A DNA stretch of 64,000 nucleotides from Candidatus Eiseniibacteriota bacterium (GTDB lineage: Bacteria > Eisenbacteria > RBG-16-71-46 > CAIMUX01), in the NCBI GenBank assembly GCA_016712505.1, contig JADJQY010000042.1:310001-374000 (forward strand). Direction: 5' to 3'. The position numbers and the translations under genes are program-made. Shown here piece after piece: positions 60,771 through 64,000 of this stretch; the first letter of the stretch is position 1, and each line of letters begins with the position of its first letter. The notes beneath the pieces were generated by a model. That model saw only the letters and a list, made by a program, of their open reading frames with translations, was not told the DNA's origin and did no database searches.

Positions 60771-62255
60771 ATGACCGAGTCCAGCGCCCCGCCGTCCGTT
60801 CGGGACTTCGAGATCCTGAACACGCTCTCGAGCATCAAAGCGATCGCCCATGAGGAGCGGTTGGCGATGCTCGAGCTGCTGAAGGGCGCCCCGATGACCG
60901 CGTTCGGCGTGGCCAAGGCACTCGGGATTCCGCCGAACCAGGCGAGCTATCACCTGAAGGTGCTGGAACGGGAGGGGCTCGCGAGTCCGGCCGGGCTGGG
61001 CCGGAAGCGCTGGAAGGAAGAGCGCTTCTACCGGGCACGCGCCCGCGCCTACCTGGTCGACCCCGGGCTGGGATGCGAGGACCCGGAGGTGGCGCGCAGC
61101 GTTCGCGGGTCGATGGAAGCCGCGTTCCTCGACTGGCGCCGCACGCAGGTGTTGAGCGTCGACTTCGATCAGATCGCTCGCCGCGTGGTCAATCAATGTC
61201 TGCCGGTACGGACCGGAGATGTCGTCCTGGTCCTCTTCATGCCGGCGGGGCTGGAGCTGGCGGAGGCCGTGCAAGTGGAGCTGCGCCGCCTCGGCGCGAG
61301 GCCGCAGCCGATGCTCTGGTCCCGGCGGGTCGCCGCGGCACTGCTCGAACAGCACACCGCCGAGAGCCTGGCTTCCTATCCGTTCCTCGATCCGCTGCTC
61401 GACGCATCGCTGGACGCCGGGCTGTTCATCAGCAGCAACGTTCCGGTGGGCCGTCCATTTCCGCCGGAGCATCTGGAGAAGCTCCCCCATCTGCTGGCAG
61501 CGGTTTCGCGCTGGCACCAGTCGCTGCGGGAACGACGGATCCCGTACATCGAGATCACCCTTCCCTACCGCGCGGAGTTCGAAGCCGGCTTGATGAGCGA
61601 AGAGGACGGGATCGACGCGTTCTTCGCCTGCCTCGAGGCCGACTCCAGCGCCCTCGCGCAACGCGCCAGATCGCTGGCGGACGCGCTGCGGGGCCATTCG
61701 TCGCTGACGATTCGCGGTCCGCGCGAAACCGAGCTGGTCGTGACCTGTGACCTCGATCGGCCGCACATCAACGACGGGGTCATCACCGAGGAGGATCGGC
61801 GGGCCGGCCGCACGTTCAAATCGCTTCCGGCGGGGACGGTCTCGTTCCTGCCCCGGAACGAGGGCACGAACGGCAGCTTGTATCTCGAGCGGGCTTATGT
61901 CGTCGGCCGCCATTTTCGCGAGGTGACATTCTCGATCACTTCAGGCCGCATCGTTGCTCTCGAGTCGCCGCATGACGTCGAGGAACTTCGCCGACTCATC
62001 GCCAAGGCCGCGGGTGAGCCCGAGCGAATCGCGGAGGTGGGGATTGGCATCAACCCAGGGGCTCACACCCTCTCGGGGAAGGCCGTTCTCGATTCCCGCA
62101 TGGAAGGGACCGTCACCGTGATGTTCGGAAACAACGAACTGATCGGCGGCGATGTCCGTTCAACGCTGAGCATGATCCTCCCGAGCCGATCGCACACCGT
62201 CCGAGTGGATCACGATCGGATCGTGGAGGAGGGGCGACTCATCGCCGCCGTCTGA
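60771..62255 (+). CDS. ArsR-type winged-helix domain fused to M29 aminopeptidase-like domain
   Basis: A 494-residue protein. Residues about 15-95 form a winged helix of the ArsR type (IAHEERLAMLELLKGAP, MTAFGVAKALGIPPNQASYH, LKVLEREGLAS). Residues about 130-490 resemble M29 aminopeptidases and their NicX-like relatives (VLVLFMPAGLELAEAVQVEL, TELVVTCDLDRPHIND, VGIGINPGA, GTVTVMFGNN). The His of the family's GTxHxAFG is Thr449, and the later H-x-D pair is not evident, so the metal site seems lost. A ligand-sensing repressor is the likely reading. ATG at 60771, with GAGGAAG upstream; an operator-like palindrome lies 63 bp before. Confidence 0.8.
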   Translation: MTESSAPPSVRDFEILNTLSSIKAIAHEERLAMLELLKGAPMTAFGVAKALGIPPNQASYHLKVLEREGLASPAGLGRKRWKEERFYRARARAYLVDPGLGCEDPEVARSVRGSMEAAFLDWRRTQVLSVDFDQIARRVVNQCLPVRTGDVVLVLFMPAGLELAEAVQVELRRLGARPQPMLWSRRVAAALLEQHTAESLASYPFLDPLLDASLDAGLFISSNVPVGRPFPPEHLEKLPHLLAAVSRWHQSLRERRIPYIEITLPYRAEFEAGLMSEEDGIDAFFACLEADSSALAQRARSLADALRGHSSLTIRGPRETELVVTCDLDRPHINDGVITEEDRRAGRTFKSLPAGTVSFLPRNEGTNGSLYLERAYVVGRHFREVTFSITSGRIVALESPHDVEELRRLIAKAAGEPERIAEVGIGINPGAHTLSGKAVLDSRMEGTVTVMFGNNELIGGDVRSTLSMILPSRSHTVRVDHDRIVEEGRLIAAV

Positions 62256-62421
62256 GCGACCCCGGAACCGTACCGAGCCCGCTTCCGCGCGGGGGCACGG
62301 AAGGTTCCGCTCAGCACGCGGAAGGAGCGCCTGTAGTCACGCCCCGGCTGGGTCGCATCCAGCGGACCGCAACACGCCACCTGCGGCGTTCGTAGAGGCA
62401 CGCCGCGCGCGGAGGTATGTC

Positions 62422-64000
62422 ATGAAACGGAACCGATCGCTGCCCGCGTCCATTCTCGCGATCTCTGCCTGGTCCGCCCTGCTCACCCCAACCCTGCCGG
62501 CCGCGGTGCATGCGCTGCAGACGGAGTGGCATTTTCTCCGTCCGAGCAACACCGGGATTCCGGGGGAAGAAGTTCGGTTCGCCCGATTCGATCCGGCTGG
62601 TCGGCTCTGGGTGTCCGCACGCTATCCCTTCTACGCCGAGGGCGGCGTCGCCTGCACGTCGGATCTGGTGCATTGGACCACCTACGCAAACTGGGAAACG
62701 CCGCTCCCGAGCGACATCGTGCAGTCGATCCACTTCGATCCCGACGGTTCGGTCTGGTTCGGCACGCCGGCGGGGCTCTGCCACTTCGATCGCGGGGCCT
62801 GGACGAACTACAACGCGCTCAACTCCCCTCTTCCCGGCAGCGCCATCGGGACGATCACCCGAGACGCCGCGGGACGCATCTGGCTCCTGTGCTCCGGCGG
62901 CGCCCTCCAGGAGAGCGTGGCGGCGTTCGATGGCCTCAATTGGGAGATCCACTCCAAGGCCAGCATGGGATTCGCGCCCACGATCTCGTTGTCCTCGCTT
63001 GCGGTGGACGCGGACGGGGTCGTGTGGGTGGGAACCGAGTACGCGGGGGGGATTGCTCGTTTCGATGGCGACTCCTGGAGCATCCTCGACGCCAGCACGG
63101 GCTATCACGATGGCCCGGCGCGTCTCCTCACGCTCGATCAGGAGGGAGACCTCTGGCTCGACTGGTACGCGGGAACCATGGAATTCGACGGACAGGATTG
63201 GATCGATCACCCGGATCCCCCTGCGACGGGTCAGCATTCGGCTCTCACGGTGTACAGCGCTTCGTCGTATTACCTGGGCACATTCTCCGGCGTGGTGAAG
63301 AAGTACGACGGCTCCGGCTGGCAGTCGTGGGTCTATGGCGTCCCTGGGCAGTACGTGCTCTCGATCGAAACCAACGAACTCGGCACCTGGGTGGGCGGTT
63401 TCAACCGGGTGCGCCGGCTAAACGAATCCAACGGTTCGTGGACTAGCTACAATGAATTCAATACCGGCCTGCCCAGCTACGCCATCTCCAGTTTCGCCGG
63501 CCATCCCGACGGCAGCATGTACATCGGCACGACTCATGGCGGGATGGCGAAGTTCATCGGCGATCCGAGCGATCGGCCGAATGCGACCTGGCGCTGCTTC
63601 AACGCCTACAACGGCGGGGCCGAGCCCTGGCCATTCGGGTACGACACACCCTATGGATCCGATTCGGCCGAGGATGTCGTCACCGGCCCGGACGGCGCGG
63701 TGTGGGTCGCCTCCAACGGACTGGCCCGTTGGAATGGAGTGAACTTCGAGCGTTGGACGACCGATGACTCGAACTTGTTCAGCAATTCTCTCGAGTCCCT
63801 GAAGCATGATGGCGACCAGACGCTCTGGATCGGCTTCTCCTATGGCGGGGGGCCGATTCGTTCGATGGGATCGACTTCGAGAACTACAGCGCATTCGAAG
63901 ATGGACTGCCCGGAGACATCGTCTACGACTTCGCCGCCGATCCCGGGCACAACATCTGGGTGGCCTCGAACGGCGGACTCGGCTTCTTCGACGGAAACTT
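62422..64000 (+). CDS. exported beta-propeller (two-component-regulator-propeller-like) protein, truncated by window and frameshifted
   Basis: GGAGG and an ATG at 62422 start a signal sequence (SILAISAWSALLTPTLPAAV). The rest is a series of propeller blades such as SVWFGTPAGLCHFDRGAWTN, VVWVGTEYAGGIARFDGDSW and AVWVASNGLARWNGVNFERW, the Reg_prop type. Near 63847-63852, a run of six G, the frame is lost: downstream blades (DSFDGIDFENYSAFEDGLPG, NIWVASNGGLGFFDG) read in the next frame. One extra G would restore the gene. The 3' end lies beyond the window, so a C-terminal sorting domain cannot be assessed. Confidence 0.8.
   Translation, partial: MKRNRSLPASILAISAWSALLTPTLPAAVHALQTEWHFLRPSNTGIPGEEVRFARFDPAGRLWVSARYPFYAEGGVACTSDLVHWTTYANWETPLPSDIVQSIHFDPDGSVWFGTPAGLCHFDRGAWTNYNALNSPLPGSAIGTITRDAAGRIWLLCSGGALQESVAAFDGLNWEIHSKASMGFAPTISLSSLAVDADGVVWVGTEYAGGIARFDGDSWSILDASTGYHDGPARLLTLDQEGDLWLDWYAGTMEFDGQDWIDHPDPPATGQHSALTVYSASSYYLGTFSGVVKKYDGSGWQSWVYGVPGQYVLSIETNELGTWVGGFNRVRRLNESNGSWTSYNEFNTGLPSYAISSFAGHPDGSMYIGTTHGGMAKFIGDPSDRPNATWRCFNAYNGGAEPWPFGYDTPYGSDSAEDVVTGPDGAVWVASNGLARWNGVNFERWTTDDSNLFSNSLESLKHDGDQTLWIGFSYGGGPIRSMGSTSRTTAHSKMDCPETSSTTSPPIPGTTSGWPRTADSASSTET

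Noticed and set aside
1..64000. tRNA, rRNA, CRISPR arrays and complete insertion sequences
   Set aside because: No T-loop/acceptor combinations, rRNA-conserved stretches, regularly spaced direct repeats with unique spacers or transposase with terminal repeats were found by eye.

Overview
This is a GC-rich bacterial chromosome segment, dense with genes on both strands and probably from a metagenome-assembled genome. Several secreted proteins look like those of FCB-group candidate phyla such as Eisenbacteria, Krumholzibacteriota or Latescibacteria. They include a gingipain-like C25 protease ending in a FlgD/T9SS-style Ig domain, an ELWxxDGT repeat protein with a similar tail, beta-propeller proteins and many lipoproteins. 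The taxonomic placement is inference. I see no rRNA, tRNA, CRISPR array, prophage or complete insertion sequence. Two genes carry single-base frameshifts at G-runs, which could be sequencing errors or real mutations.

Layout. 1-2.9 kb: a truncated lipoprotein gene diverges from a Fur/Zur-type regulator that overlaps a PhoD-like phosphatase gene; a Fur-box-like palindrome lies between. 3.2-10.6 kb: a peroxiredoxin with a histone-H1-like tail, an acid phosphatase lipoprotein, DedA and RtcB, a 700-bp stretch rich in hairpins, PrsW, LspA, an aldo/keto reductase and a small orphan protein. 10.8-13.7 kb: ELWxxDGT surface protein. 14.6-20.2 kb: an overlapping pair encoding a SulP-STAS-cNMP anion transporter and a class III cyclase/AAA/TPR protein, bordered by palindromes. 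20.7-25.2 kb: minus-strand genes for DUF2200, a SpoVG-TIR fusion, AraC, VOC, a small membrane protein, a DHFR/RibD-like reductase and an S41 protease. 25.4-28.1 kb: a beta-barrel protein, TyrRS, and an antitoxin whose PIN toxin is reduced to a stub. 28.1-32.4 kb: a type 2 EIIA, a probable BMC shell protein, an ImmA/IrrE-like peptidase, BtpA/SgcQ, a beta-barrel and an orphan ISL3-type zinc-ribbon protein. 32.6-36.7 kb: Hsp20, a frameshifted FAD oxidoreductase, and a DGPF/ECF42 sigma pair. 37.0-45.7 kb: a polyferredoxin-TPR protein and a six-gene Yej/Dpp-type peptide ABC operon led by a DUF1684 gene. 45.8-59.2 kb: an unknown protein, Hsp33, a DUF1579 protein, the C25 protease, a WD40 protein, dienelactone hydrolase, M16 protease and an NYN protein. 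59.4-64.0 kb: a secreted family protein, an ArsR-type HTH fused to an M29-like domain, and a truncated propeller protein.

The main candidates for new biology are the SpoVG-TIR fusion, the cyclase plus cNMP-domain transporter pair, the HTH-M29 fusion that appears to lack the metal ligands and has its own palindromic operator, and the peroxiredoxin whose lysine-rich tail has an internal ribosome-binding site and start. Short tandem arrays of 15-18 bp recur inside and between genes across the window and have visibly reshaped several proteins.
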